Part shown: piece by piece, positions 28,266 to 37,091 of the stretch
How positions within the stretch are numbered: the first letter of the stretch is position 1
Layout: each line of letters opens with the position of its first letter
From: Ewingella sp. CoE-038-23
GTDB lineage: Bacteria > Pseudomonadota > Gammaproteobacteria > Enterobacterales > Enterobacteriaceae
Direction: 5' to 3'
Length of the DNA stretch: 64,000 nt
Assembly (NCBI RefSeq): GCF_040419245.1
Contig: NZ_JAZHOH010000001.1
Location: 1,984,001 to 2,048,000, forward strand
Program-made: the position numbers and the translations under genes
The notes under the pieces: model-generated
What the model was told of the DNA's origin: nothing
What the model saw: the letters and a program-made list of their open reading frames with translations, nothing else
Databases searched by the model: none

Positions 28266-29264
28266 TTAGGCTTTCACTTTGGCGCGAATCGCCTCTTTCT
28301 CAGCCTCGCTGAGGAAGGCCATGGTTAAGCCATTCTCCTGCGCCTGACGGATTTCATCAGAGGTCAGGCCCGCCGCCGGTGCCGCAACGCGGTATTCGTG
28401 CTCAATCTCAATCCCCTGAACCGCCGGGTCATCGGTGTTAATTGACGCCAGAACGCCGTGACGCAGGAAGGTCGCCAGCGGGTGGCTGTCGAGCGCCGCC
28501 ACGGTGCTGGTTTGAATATTCGACGTCAGGCAGGACTCGATACCAATCTGGTGCTTGGCTAAGAAGTCCATCAGCTCTGGGTCTTCCGCCGCTTTCACGC
28601 CGTGACCGATACGCTCTGCGCCCAGCTCGCGAATCGCCTGCCAGATGCTCTCCGGACCTGCCGCTTCGCCTGCGTGAACGGTAATGCGCCAGCCCGCGTC
28701 GCGCGCACGGTTAAAGTGGCTGAGGAACAGGCTGCCGGGGAAGCCCAGCTCGTCACCGGCTAAGTCCAGCGCGGTGATGCCGTCGCGGTGCGCCAAAAGG
28801 CCGTCCAGCTCTTGTAGACAGGCCTCTTCACCGAAGGTGCGGCTGAGAATACCAATCAGGCGCACGTCAATGTCATGCTCCTGACGACCACGACGGATAC
28901 CGTCGATCACGGCTTCAACCACGCCCGCTACTGGCAGATTGTGGGTCATCGCCATGTAATAAGGTGAGAAGCGCAGCTCGGCGTAGTGCAGACCGGCATT
29001 GGCGGCGTCAGCGACGTTTTCCTGCGCCACGCGGCGGCAGGCGTCGAGATCGCCGAGCACTTTCACGCCCCAGTCGAGTTTCTGCAAAAAGCTGACTAAA
29101 TCTGGCTCAGTTTTGGTCACCTGAACGTGGGGACGCAGGGCGTCAAGCTCGGTAGCGGGCAGAGTGAGGTTGAACTGGCGACCTAAGTCGAGGATGGTTT
29201 GAGCGCGAATATTGCCATCAAGGTGGCGATGAATGTCAGTCAGAGGGAGGCGTGTATCAATCAT
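28266..29264 (-). CDS. add: Adenosine deaminase
   Basis: Zinc hydrolase that converts adenosine and deoxyadenosine to inosine and deoxyinosine in purine salvage. The 332-residue protein (E. coli 333) has the metal ligands HRHLDG near residue 12, the histidine and glutamate of TVHAGEA, and SINTDDP near residue 278. The start [17 protein letters not shown] at 29264 is that of E. coli Add; an ATG three codons upstream is in frame but not conserved. It lies downstream of malY with a striking dyad in the gap. Confidence 0.97.
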   Translation of the reverse strand: MIDTRLPLTDIHRHLDGNIRAQTILDLGRQFNLTLPATELDALRPHVQVTKTEPDLVSFLQKLDWGVKVLGDLDACRRVAQENVADAANAGLHYAELRFSPYYMAMTHNLPVAGVVEAVIDGIRRGRQEHDIDVRLIGILSRTFGEEACLQELDGLLAHRDGITALDLAGDELGFPGSLFLSHFNRARDAGWRITVHAGEAAGPESIWQAIRELGAERIGHGVKAAEDPELMDFLAKHQIGIESCLTSNIQTSTVAALDSHPLATFLRHGVLASINTDDPAVQGIEIEHEYRVAAPAAGLTSDEIRQAQENGLTMAFLSEAEKEAIRAKVKA

Positions 29265-29329
29265 AGAGTGCACTCATTATCGTTTGAAAAGTGCGGGGCA
29301 TTATAACCGTTGGGAAGGATTTGTGAAAT

Positions 29330-29370
29330 TTTGTTGCGCAACAAAGTGAGAAATAAGCACTTTGTTGCGC
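29330..29370. promoter_or_regulatory. Nested dyads in the malY-add gap
   Basis: Two overlapping symmetric elements. TTTGTTGCGCAACAAA (29330-29345) is a perfect 16-bp palindrome. GCGCAACAAAGTG (29336-29348) and CACTTTGTTGCGC (29358-29370) are perfect 13-bp arms around a 9-base spacer. The decamer TTTGTTGCGC thus recurs with a 31-bp pitch, about three helical turns. There is no T run. The element is 66 bp upstream of add, as expected for a two-site operator. I do not recognise the regulator; it is not a PurR box. Confidence 0.55.
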
Positions 29371-29403
29371 GTAAATAGTGCAAAACGGAAGGATTGCAGT
29401 GGT

Positions 29404-30591
29404 TTACGCCTTAAGGGCGCGGATCCCAGCGATTAACTTCGCCACGCCCATTTCGACTTTGGCGCGCGGGCAGCCGACGTTCAAACGCAAGAAACCTTCG
29501 CCTTCCGCGCCATAGGTGTAACCCGGCATGATGGCGACTTTCTGGTTATCTATCAGTTCGCGCTGCAAGGCTTTGTCATCCAGCTTCAGCGGGCGCAGGT
29601 CAATCCACGCCAGATAGGTCGATTGCGGCGGCTGCCAGTTTAGCTCCTCAAAGGCCGCATTCAGGGTGTCAGCGACATAGTGCAGGTTGCTCTCCAGATA
29701 GCGGCGCAGAGCGTCGAGCCAGACGTCGCCCTGACGATAAGCCGTGACGTGAGCCAGTACGGCTAACACAGCCGGGGAGGAGAGGCCGTCGCAGGCTTTC
29801 AACTGATACAGGTAGGCGTCGCGCTGCGCCGGGTCGCTAATCAGGCCATAAGCCCCGGTCAGGGCCGGAATGTTGAAGCTTTTCGAGCCGGAGGTCAGCA
29901 GCGCCCACTGGCCGGTTGCCACTTCATTCCACGGCGTATGGCAGTTATTTCCCCAAATCATATCCATGTGAATTTCATCACTGATCACGCGCACATTGTG
30001 GCGCTGGCACAGCTCGGCAATCAGCGTCAGCTCGGCTCTGCTCCATACTTTACCGGTTGGGTTGTGCGGGCTGCACAGCAGCAGCAGGGTGCAATCCGGC
30101 GCGGCCAGCTGTTGCTCAAGCAAATCGCTATTGAGCAGCCAGTCGTTGCCCTGTTTCTCCAGCGGGCAGGCGATAAGCTTGCGCTGATTGCCGTCAATCA
30201 CCTTGAAGAAGGCGTCATAGGCGGGAGTGAAGGTCAGAATGCCGTCGCCCGGCTGGGTCCACTGGCGAATCAGCTGCGCGACCATGTAAATCACCGAAGG
30301 GCCGTAGACCACCATGTTGCGGTCAATCTGGCTGTTAAATCGCTGCTGGTACCAATGCTCAATCGCGCCCAGAAAATCATCATGCTGCCAGCGGCTATAG
30401 CCCAGTACGCCGTGCTGTAGGCGTTTTTGCAGCGCCTCGAGGATGCAGGGCGCGGTGGCAAAATCCATGTCGGAGATGGTGAAAGGCAGCAAGTCAGCAC
30501 TGCCAAAACGGTCTGCGACGTAATCCCACTGGGTGCACCATGTGCCGTGGCGGTCAACCGGGGTGGAGAAATCAAAAAGGCTTGTGGACAT
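29404..30591 (-). CDS. malY: MalY-type PLP-dependent beta-cystathionase
   Basis: PLP enzyme of fold type I with cystathionine beta-lyase activity; in E. coli MalY also binds and inhibits MalT. The 395-residue protein opens with FDFSTPVDRHGTWCTQWDY, as in MalY. It has the NPTG motif (HNPTGKVWS), the SDEIHMD segment, and the PLP lysine 237 in SGSKSFNIP. The ATG at 30591 has GGGAG upstream. It lies downstream of malX with a terminator-like hairpin between. Confidence 0.95.
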   Translation of the reverse strand: MSTSLFDFSTPVDRHGTWCTQWDYVADRFGSADLLPFTISDMDFATAPCILEALQKRLQHGVLGYSRWQHDDFLGAIEHWYQQRFNSQIDRNMVVYGPSVIYMVAQLIRQWTQPGDGILTFTPAYDAFFKVIDGNQRKLIACPLEKQGNDWLLNSDLLEQQLAAPDCTLLLLCSPHNPTGKVWSRAELTLIAELCQRHNVRVISDEIHMDMIWGNNCHTPWNEVATGQWALLTSGSKSFNIPALTGAYGLISDPAQRDAYLYQLKACDGLSSPAVLAVLAHVTAYRQGDVWLDALRRYLESNLHYVADTLNAAFEELNWQPPQSTYLAWIDLRPLKLDDKALQRELIDNQKVAIMPGYTYGAEGEGFLRLNVGCPRAKVEMGVAKLIAGIRALKA

Positions 30592-30626
30592 TTTCGCTCC
30601 CTGAAATCGGGTCATTCTAGAAGGTG

Positions 30627-30650
30627 AAAAGGGCGACCTGACGTCGCCCT
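30627..30650 (-). terminator. Intercistronic hairpin between malX and malY
   Basis: On the minus strand GGGCGAC (30643-30649) pairs with GTCGCCC (30631-30637) and is followed by TTTT. It lies after the malX stop and before the malY ribosome site, so it probably lowers malY expression relative to malX. Confidence 0.65.
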
Positions 30651-30664
30651 GTAAGCTTGGATGA

Positions 30665-32278
30665 CTATATGGTGGCCGGTTCCGGGGCGGCGCTATTTTT
30701 CGCGTCGCGGATCAGCCAGTCGAGTTCATCTTTCACTGACTGAACCTGCGGGCCGATCACCACTTGCAGGTTGTGCTCGTTGAGATGCACCACGCCGATG
30801 GCGCGATTGGCTTTCAGCGTCGCATCGTCAACCAGCGACATATCATGCACTGACATACGCAGACGGGTGATGCAGTTGTCGAGCGAGACAATGTTGTCCG
30901 CGCCGCCCAGCGCGCTAAGGATCACCGGCACGTTGTAGCCAGATTTGCTGTTAGAGGCCACTGGCGCTGCGCTTGGCATAGATTCAGATTCGCGGCCCGG
31001 CGTTTTGATGTTAAAGCGCAGGATAGAGAAGCGGAAAATCGCGTAGTAAGCGGCGAACCAGATAGCGGCGACCACCGGCACCAGATACCACTTGGTGGCC
31101 GTACCGTGCAGGATACCAAACACCACGAAGTCGATGATGTTGCCGTCGGTGTTACCGATGGTCACGCCCAGCACGGACATAATGGTGAAGCCCAGACCGG
31201 TCAAAATAGCGTGGATGATATACAGCACTGGCGCAACAAACAGGAACAGGAACTCGATGGGTTCGGTAGTCCCGCCGACCACGCAGGCCACCACGCCGGA
31301 AATCAGCAGGCCTTTAATTTTATGACGGTTTTCTGGTTTAGCGCAGTGGTACATTGCCAACGCCGCACCCGGCAAGCCGCCGAGGAAGGCTGGCATTTTA
31401 CCTTGAGACAGGAATTGGGTGGCGCTTTCAGAGAAGCCGTGGGTGGTCGGGCAAGAGAGCTGGGCTTGGAAGATAGTCAGCGCGCCGCTCACTTCACGAC
31501 CACAAACGTCCATGGTGCCGCCCGCTTCGGTAAAGCGGATCAGGGCAACCAGAATGTGGTGCAGGCCAAACGGCAGTAACAGACGTTCGCCGGAGCCGAA
31601 AATCATCGGCCCAAAAATACCGGCGTCGTGGATCAGGCGACCCAAACCGTTAATCCCGGCAGCAAAGAACGGCCAAATCAGAGGAATGACCAGACCAACC
31701 AGACCTAATACTACGGTCGTGACAATAGGTACAAAACGGGTACCGCCGAAGAACGCCAGCGCATCCGGCAGGCGGATGGTGTTGTAACGCTCATGCAGCA
31801 CATAGACGATTACGCCGACAATTACCGCGCCAAGAATACCGGTATCGATAGACTGGATGCCGAGGATCATCTGGATGTTGTTGGCTTTGAGGATCAGCGG
31901 GTCCACCGTCGGCAGCACGCCGCTGGCGGTCAGGTAGAAGTTAGTCGCCAGATTCAACACGGCGTAACCCACAAAGCCGGAGAACGCCGCGACGCCTTTA
32001 TTTTCACGCGCCATACCAAGTGGAATGGCAATTGCAAACATCACTGGCAGGAAGCTGAAGGCGAACGAACCGACTTTGCTCATCCACGTGAAGATCAGTT
32101 GCAGGATGGGATTACCTAAAGCCGGTAACAGGGTGGTGACATCATTGCTGCTTAATGAGCTACCGATCCCCAGCATAATGCCGCAGAAGGAGAGCAAGGC
32201 TACTGGCAACATGAAGGTTTTACCTAAACTTTGGAAAAACTCCCAAAGCGTGACGCGTTGTCTTTTATTGGCTGGCAT
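30665..32278 (-). CDS. malX: PTS maltose/glucose transporter IICB component
   Basis: A 537-residue membrane permease of the phosphotransferase system, fusing a IIC domain (about 10 helices; sugar site segment GGTTEPIEFLFLFVAP) to a C-terminal IIB domain with the phosphorylated cysteine in DNCITRLRMSV. In E. coli MalX can carry glucose and maltose by facilitated diffusion. The ATG at 32278 follows AGGGGAA. Divergent from malI with operators between, as in E. coli. Confidence 0.96.
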   Translation of the reverse strand: MPANKRQRVTLWEFFQSLGKTFMLPVALLSFCGIMLGIGSSLSSNDVTTLLPALGNPILQLIFTWMSKVGSFAFSFLPVMFAIAIPLGMARENKGVAAFSGFVGYAVLNLATNFYLTASGVLPTVDPLILKANNIQMILGIQSIDTGILGAVIVGVIVYVLHERYNTIRLPDALAFFGGTRFVPIVTTVVLGLVGLVIPLIWPFFAAGINGLGRLIHDAGIFGPMIFGSGERLLLPFGLHHILVALIRFTEAGGTMDVCGREVSGALTIFQAQLSCPTTHGFSESATQFLSQGKMPAFLGGLPGAALAMYHCAKPENRHKIKGLLISGVVACVVGGTTEPIEFLFLFVAPVLYIIHAILTGLGFTIMSVLGVTIGNTDGNIIDFVVFGILHGTATKWYLVPVVAAIWFAAYYAIFRFSILRFNIKTPGRESESMPSAAPVASNSKSGYNVPVILSALGGADNIVSLDNCITRLRMSVHDMSLVDDATLKANRAIGVVHLNEHNLQVVIGPQVQSVKDELDWLIRDAKNSAAPEPATI

Positions 32279-32330
32279 ACTTATTCCCCTGAAGCGAAAA
32301 AATGAACCGGATTAATCTTATGGCGGATAA

Positions 32331-32346
32331 GATAAAACGTTTTACC
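32331..32346. promoter_or_regulatory. MalI operator proximal to malX
   Basis: GATAAAACGTTTTACC matches the known MalI operator GATAAAACGTTTTATC except near the end. It is centred 60 bp upstream of the malX start. Confidence 0.8.
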
Positions 32347-32355
32347 TAAATAAAT

Positions 32356-32371
32356 CGTGCTTTGGTTCACA
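32356..32371. promoter_or_regulatory. Possible CRP site in the malX-malI divergon
   Basis: CGTGC-TTTGGT-TCACA fits the CRP pattern TGTGA-N6-TCACA well in the right half and moderately in the left. It is placed between the two MalI operators. E. coli malX and malI are CRP-dependent. Confidence 0.5.
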
Positions 32372-32407
32372 TTACTCACGCATGCCCGCAAGATAAGCTT
32401 AGCGCTA

Positions 32408-32423
32408 GATTAAACGTTTAACC
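32408..32423. promoter_or_regulatory. MalI operator proximal to malI
   Basis: GATTAAACGTTTAACC carries the central AAACGTTT dyad of MalI sites. Its centre is 77 bp from that of the malX-proximal operator, so both divergent promoters can be repressed. Confidence 0.75.
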
Positions 32424-32485
32424 TAAAGTCGATTTATTCAGCATGCGGCGGGTGATGCAATAAACCCGCCACTCATGGAGTTTTA

Positions 32486-32506
32486 ATGAAAGAAGTCACA
32501 GGATGA
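32486..32506 (+). CDS. Six-codon leader ORF overlapping the malI start
   Basis: ATG at 32486 preceded by GGAG (32477-32480) opens a frame reading MKEVTG and then TGA. The TGA overlaps the malI ATG as ATGA (32503-32506). The malI start itself has only AGG in contact with the ATG, so re-initiation after this tiny frame is plausible. It may equally be chance. Confidence 0.35.
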   Translation: MKEVTG

Positions 32507-33534
32507 GCCAGAAAAAAGTCACCATAATTGATGTTGCCCAGCATGCAGGCACGTCCGTGACCACTGTTTCACTGGTGCTTAGTGGTAAAGGGCGTATCTC
32601 TCCAGCCACCGCCGAGCGGGTGAATCAGGCCGTCGAGCAGTTAGGGTTTGTGCGTAATCGGCAAGCCAGTACGCTACGCGGCGGGGAATCCGGCGTGGTG
32701 GGGCTGATCGTGCGTGATATCTGCGAGCCTTTCTATGCCGAGATGACCGCCGGTCTGAGCGAGATGTTTGAAGCTCAGGGTAAAGTGTTGTTTTTATTGC
32801 AAAGTGGTTCGTCAGGCAAAGGCTTAGCGCGCTGCTTCGAGACGCTGTTGACTCACGGCGTTGACGGCATAGTGATTGCTGGTGGAGAGCACGCCCCGGC
32901 AGGACTGAAAGAGAAAGCCTGCGAGCAGGGCGTGCCGCTGATTTGCGCCTCGCGCGCCAGCGGCATCGACGGGGTTGATTTAGTGCGGCCCGACAATATG
33001 CTGGCGGCAAAAATGGCGACGGAATATTTAATTAAACGCGGCCATAAGCAGATTGCTTATCTCGGCGGGTTAAGTGACTCGCTCACCCGCGCGGAGCGTT
33101 TGGGCGGCTTTTGCGCCACGCTGGTGCAATACGGGTTGCCATTTCGCAGCGAATGGATCATCGAGTGTGACTATCAGCAGAAGTGCGCCGCCGACGCCGC
33201 CGAGACGTTATTGCGCCACTATCCCAAGATCAGCGCCATCGTCTGCCATAAGTCGTCGGTCGCCATGGGAGCCTATTTCGGCGTGATGCGCACCGGCAAT
33301 CTCATTGGTGGCGGCGCAGTGGATAATTTCTTCCAGCAGCAAATCGCGTTAATCGCCATGGAAGACGCCCCGGAGGCTGAACTCACCGAACCGCCTTTAA
33401 CTTCTATTGCCAGCTCCGCCCGCGAGATAGGCCACGCCGCCGCTCGAAGATTGCTGCAGAGAATAGGGGGCCAGAACCTCGAAACGCAGAATATTATTGT
33501 GGCACCGGGGTTGATCGAGAGGGCCTCAGCGTAA
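32503..33534 (+). CDS. malI: Maltose regulon repressor MalI (LacI family)
   Basis: LacI-type repressor of malXY and of itself. The 343-residue protein has the N-terminal helix-turn-helix (TIIDVAQHAGTSVTTVSLVL), the hinge region (NRQASTLRGGESGVVGLIV), and a periplasmic-binding-protein-like core. The resemblance to E. coli MalI extends along the whole length (VRPDN, SLTRAERLGGFCATL). Inducer unknown in E. coli. The weak ribosome site and overlapping leader frame suggest translational coupling. The gene is followed within a few bases by repeat copy 3. Confidence 0.93.
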   Translation: MSQKKVTIIDVAQHAGTSVTTVSLVLSGKGRISPATAERVNQAVEQLGFVRNRQASTLRGGESGVVGLIVRDICEPFYAEMTAGLSEMFEAQGKVLFLLQSGSSGKGLARCFETLLTHGVDGIVIAGGEHAPAGLKEKACEQGVPLICASRASGIDGVDLVRPDNMLAAKMATEYLIKRGHKQIAYLGGLSDSLTRAERLGGFCATLVQYGLPFRSEWIIECDYQQKCAADAAETLLRHYPKISAIVCHKSSVAMGAYFGVMRTGNLIGGGAVDNFFQQQIALIAMEDAPEAELTEPPLTSIASSAREIGHAAARRLLQRIGGQNLETQNIIVAPGLIERASA

Positions 33535-33539
33535 GGGTT

Positions 33540-33870
33540 TTATGGGCGGCAGCCCTGACCTGCTTTTAAACTCTTTAACGTCAAATTCAAAACCGCGGGC
33601 TCGCCGCCCACACTGGCCCAAAGGGTTTTAAACGAAACCCTTTGGAATCCTGCGTTTTTGTGCTGCTGGAAGATCGAGGCTGCGCAGGGTCGGAATGGAC
33701 ATGTTTCAGAGGCCACAGTGCTCGTCGCGAAGTGCCGCCGCTTAGGCGGTTCCCTCGCTGCGGGATTACAACCCGCGTAAAAAGCCACGCGGTTTTCCAC
33801 CTCTTGCTCGGCGTCACTTCTGAACGCGACCTACTGGCATTTATACCGTACCGTTCCAGTGGAGTGCTGT
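33540..33870 (+). repeat. Modular hairpin repeat, copy 3 (alleles a/x)
   Basis: Single copy starting 6 bp after the malI stop. H0 is GGGC-ggca-GCCC (33544-33555); then come the AT-rich edge, H1 (GCGGGCtcgccGCCCAC), H2 allele a (AAAGGGTTT/AAACCCTTT), CCTGCG...CGCAGG, the core GCCGCCGCTTAGGCGG, H5 allele x (GCGGGattacaaCCCGC), and the tail CTCGGCGTCACTTCTGAACGCG. It fills most of the gap between malI and the ydgA terminator. One of the two loci with no inverted partner. Confidence 0.85.
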
Positions 33871-33884
33871 TCTGCTTAGTAATT

Positions 33885-33915
33885 AAAAAAAAAAGCCCAC
33901 CAAAGTGGGCTTTTC
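33885..33915 (-). terminator. Terminator of ydgA
   Basis: On the minus strand AAAAGCCCACTTTGGTGGGC forms a GCCCAC/GTGGGC stem that runs into ten T. It lies just past the ydgA stop. Confidence 0.9.
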
Positions 33916-33933
33916 ACTAAACAAACGCAATTA

Positions 33934-35487
33934 TTACGGCGTATTAGGCGCTACAGGGGCAACTGGTGGAGCCAGCGGGGAGGCTGCTGGAGCCTGGGTT
34001 TGTGGCTGAACCGCGTTGCCGCCGAAGATCCCAAACAGACCGGCGAACTCTTGCAGGGTCATCTTCTGGCCGTTCAAATCAACCTGATTGTCGGCGTAGT
34101 GGAAGCTGCTGGAGATAGCGTCGTCTTTCAGCGTGGTGATCTTGAACATCTGACCCATAGCTGCCAGACCTTGAACCTGCTGTTTAGCCAGTTTCTCTGC
34201 GTCATCGCCGGTATAACCTTCGATTTTCGCCGTCTGGGTGGTCAGCTCGGTGGCCATTGCCAGTGGAATGTTCAGTTTCGCGTCAAGCTTGCTCACCAAC
34301 TGGGAAATCAGCTGATCTTCAGACTGTGCCTGAGAACCGGCCGCCGGATCTTTCAGATCTAATTGCAAGGTGAAAGTACTTTCACCTTTGCTGTTTTTCC
34401 AGCTCAGCGGGTCGATGCTGATGCTTGGGTTGCCTTTCAACAACAGTGGCAGGTTAGCGGCTAACAGCTCGGTCGCCTGCTGCTGGTAGACAGCCGGGTC
34501 AATATCGCCAGCCTGTGACAGCAACTGCTGTGACTGCTGGTTGTAGCTGTCGGAGAAGGCTTTCAGCGCGGCGGCGTCCAGTTTGTCGATTTTCACCGTC
34601 AACTTACCTGAGCCAAAATCGGTATTCTGAATCTTCAGCGCATCAATGGTGTAATCCTGCTGACCTTTGATATTGCTGCCTTCTTCGCTGAATTTACTGA
34701 CCAGCTTGAAGTTATCCAAAGAAGCCGCGTCTTTGCCATCAACATTGACAGCCACTTGCTTAATGGTCAGGTTTTGATCGCCGATGCCCACTTTAGACGC
34801 GCCCTGATTGGTGTCGCTATCCAAAGAGAAGCCGTTCAGGGTCACTTTTTCTTGCTGGCCGAACTGGTTCTGAGAAGTGATGGCGATACTGTCGCTCTTC
34901 GCATCCAACTTCATCTTGGTCAGCTCTTTATCCACTGCGACATTGATGTCCGCGCCGCCGAACTGCAACTTGCTGTTGTTCTTATCGTAATCAACCGGGA
35001 TGAAGTTGATTGCTGAAGAGCTGTCGCCGTTATAGGAAACGCGCGTATCGGCCGTCACCAGAGACTTGCCCTTAGTCACGTCAAACAGCGGTTTCAGCGT
35101 GGCGGTGTTTTCCAGTTCGCTGTGCACTGACGCCATGCTTGGGATCAGATTGAATTTTTTCAGCTGAGCTGCCGGGAAGGGACCGTGATCGATAGTTTCG
35201 ATAAAGGAGATTTCATCACCGGTTTTCAGCGCGCTGGTGCCAGCAGCAGCGGCTGCGGCATCAGGTTTCAGAATGATGCGCACCTGGCTGCTGAACAGCC
35301 CACGGTGGTAGTCTTGATAGGAGACGTTAACCCCGGCTTTCGGGAAAGAGGATTGGATCTGGCTATTCGCGTTGGTCGCCACTTCAGCCATATGCTGCTC
35401 AATCATTTTGCCCGTATACCACGAGACGCCTGTCCAGGCCGCGCCAAGTACCACAATGACGCTTACAGCGACTAACGATTTTTTCAT
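33934..35487 (-). CDS. ydgA: YdgA family protein (DUF945)
   Basis: A 517-residue protein anchored by one N-terminal helix (SLVAVSVIVVLGAAWTGVSW), with a long periplasmic region rich in beta structure. Motifs such as YQDYHRGLFSS, DHGPFPAAQLKKFNLIPSMA and LKGNPSISIDPLSWKNS match E. coli YdgA (502). Function unknown. The frame is open to 35583, but the start at 35487 (MKKSLVAV) fits the family; MNRT at 35499 is an alternative. The C-terminus ends in an Ala/Pro-rich tail. Confidence 0.9.
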   Translation of the reverse strand: MKKSLVAVSVIVVLGAAWTGVSWYTGKMIEQHMAEVATNANSQIQSSFPKAGVNVSYQDYHRGLFSSQVRIILKPDAAAAAAGTSALKTGDEISFIETIDHGPFPAAQLKKFNLIPSMASVHSELENTATLKPLFDVTKGKSLVTADTRVSYNGDSSSAINFIPVDYDKNNSKLQFGGADINVAVDKELTKMKLDAKSDSIAITSQNQFGQQEKVTLNGFSLDSDTNQGASKVGIGDQNLTIKQVAVNVDGKDAASLDNFKLVSKFSEEGSNIKGQQDYTIDALKIQNTDFGSGKLTVKIDKLDAAALKAFSDSYNQQSQQLLSQAGDIDPAVYQQQATELLAANLPLLLKGNPSISIDPLSWKNSKGESTFTLQLDLKDPAAGSQAQSEDQLISQLVSKLDAKLNIPLAMATELTTQTAKIEGYTGDDAEKLAKQQVQGLAAMGQMFKITTLKDDAISSSFHYADNQVDLNGQKMTLQEFAGLFGIFGGNAVQPQTQAPAASPLAPPVAPVAPNTP

Positions 35488-35520
35488 AGTTCTGTTCATC
35501 CTTAGATAATGTCCCGAAAT

Positions 35521-35538
35521 AAAAAACGCCTTACGGCG
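35521..35538 (-). terminator. Terminator of manA
   Basis: On the minus strand CGCC-gtaa-GGCG is followed by TTTTTT. The stem is short (extended by flanking G:C) but stands in the right place, between the manA stop and the ydgA start. Confidence 0.65.
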
Positions 35539-35647
35539 CGATTTATTGTGGTGTAAGTGGGGCGTCAATGGCAAATTTTTCACAAAAATGAAGCATTTCG
35601 CCTCAACCCCTACTTATATTTACTGCTTGATTACATCACGTTCAGCA

Positions 35648-36823
35648 TCAAAGCTTATTAAACACGCGTGCAATTCGGCCGTTGCCGCTCACTTCAACCG
35701 GCGATTCGCTGGCGGAAAGATAACCAGATTCCCCCGGCTTCAGCACCAGCGTCTCTTCACCTTTTTCCAACACCGTTTGACCTTCAATACAGAAGATAAT
35801 CGCCGCGCTGTTTTGCGCCAGCGTTTGTGGCTCAGGTGACAAGCTGTGAATCGAGAAAGCAAAGTCTTCGACTGGGATCGGGAAGCTCAGCTCAGCGCCT
35901 TTTTCCACCGGCGAGGTTAAAAGCTCCCCAGCAGGTTTAGCAGTGAATTTCAGATTGTCCAGCAGCTCGGCGATATCAATGTATTTCGGCGTCAAACCTG
36001 CGCGTAACACGTTGTCCGAGTTCGCCATGACTTCCAGCGCCACACCGTTGAGATAGGCGTGCGGCGTTTCGGCATACAGGAACATGCCTTCGCCCGGCTT
36101 GAGGGTGATGACATTGAGCAGCAGAGGGGAGAACAGGCCGCTGTCGTCCGGATAGAATTCGCTGATGCTGCGGATGGTGTCCCAAGGCTGGCCTTTCTGG
36201 TTATTCAGTGCCGATTTCAACACGCCCAGCGCCAGAGACTTTGCCTCGCCTTCAAGGCTCAGCAGGCTGGCGAACAGGGTGCGCAGATGCTCTACATCGG
36301 GGTGCGTCAGGAATTCAGCAATATGCGGGTTAGCGCCAGAAACCGGCTGCAACAGCGACACAATTTCACGCAGCTCGCGGAAACCATTCATCGCCTGGAA
36401 AGGCGTCAAGGCATAGACCAGCTCAGGCTTATGGTTGGCGTCTTTATAGTTACGTTCGGCGGCATCAATCGGGATACCGGCGGCGTTCTCTTTGGCAAAG
36501 CCACACTCCGCCGCACGCTTGCTTGGGTGAACCTGAATGGACAGCGGCTGATCGGCGCAAAGCACTTTAAACAGGAAAGGCAGCTCGCCGAAACGCGCGG
36601 CGACTTTCGCCCCCAGCTCTTGCTCCAGGTTGGCGCTAATTTGGCTGCGCAGGGCGATTTCCTGACCGTCGCTTCCTTTAACGTAGGAGCTGCTTTTCGG
36701 GTGAGCACCCATCCAAAGTTCAGCCATCGGCTTACCTTCAGGATTGGCAATGCCATAAAGGTGGGTCAATGCGTCGGTGCTGCCCCAGGCGTAGTTTTGT
36801 ACACCGTTGTTCATTTTTTGCAT
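35648..36823 (-). CDS. manA: Mannose-6-phosphate isomerase, class I
   Basis: Zinc enzyme interconverting mannose 6-phosphate and fructose 6-phosphate. The 391-residue protein equals the E. coli length. It shows the metal-binding motif LSIQVHPSKRAAE near residue 98, KPELVYALTPFQAMNGF, and the cupin core YAETPHAYLNGVALEVMANSD. The start MQKMNNGVQNYAWGS is typical. It is divergent from fumC, with ydgA downstream, as in E. coli except that fumA is absent. Confidence 0.97.
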   Translation of the reverse strand: MQKMNNGVQNYAWGSTDALTHLYGIANPEGKPMAELWMGAHPKSSSYVKGSDGQEIALRSQISANLEQELGAKVAARFGELPFLFKVLCADQPLSIQVHPSKRAAECGFAKENAAGIPIDAAERNYKDANHKPELVYALTPFQAMNGFRELREIVSLLQPVSGANPHIAEFLTHPDVEHLRTLFASLLSLEGEAKSLALGVLKSALNNQKGQPWDTIRSISEFYPDDSGLFSPLLLNVITLKPGEGMFLYAETPHAYLNGVALEVMANSDNVLRAGLTPKYIDIAELLDNLKFTAKPAGELLTSPVEKGAELSFPIPVEDFAFSIHSLSPEPQTLAQNSAAIIFCIEGQTVLEKGEETLVLKPGESGYLSASESPVEVSGNGRIARVFNKL

Positions 36824-37091
36824 ATTTCGTCCTGAAATCCCCGTTATGCAGGGGATGATGTGAAGAAAATTACTGTGGCGTAGTAAACAATGAGCGCGGG
36901 CGGTTAAGCAACTCCTGATGATGAAAAAGTGCTGTAAATGCGAGAAATTATCAATTAGCGATTCTGAAACGCGATGCCTGACCTATACTCGACGAGTCGC
37001 CTAAAGAAGATCTGCGTGGCAGTTCCTGGCGGTAAACCTTTGCAAAGCATAAATATTAAATTTCACCAGAAACGTAATTAGGAGAAATATT

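Noticed and set aside
33540..33817. Short open frames in the repeats with similar peptides (start MENRV or MTPSKRWK, then REPPKRRHFAT)
   Set aside because: The similarity follows from the DNA repeat. Frames diverge after small indels between copies (about 33650, 38640 and 59120 give different downstream peptides), ribosome sites are poor and all lie within hairpins.
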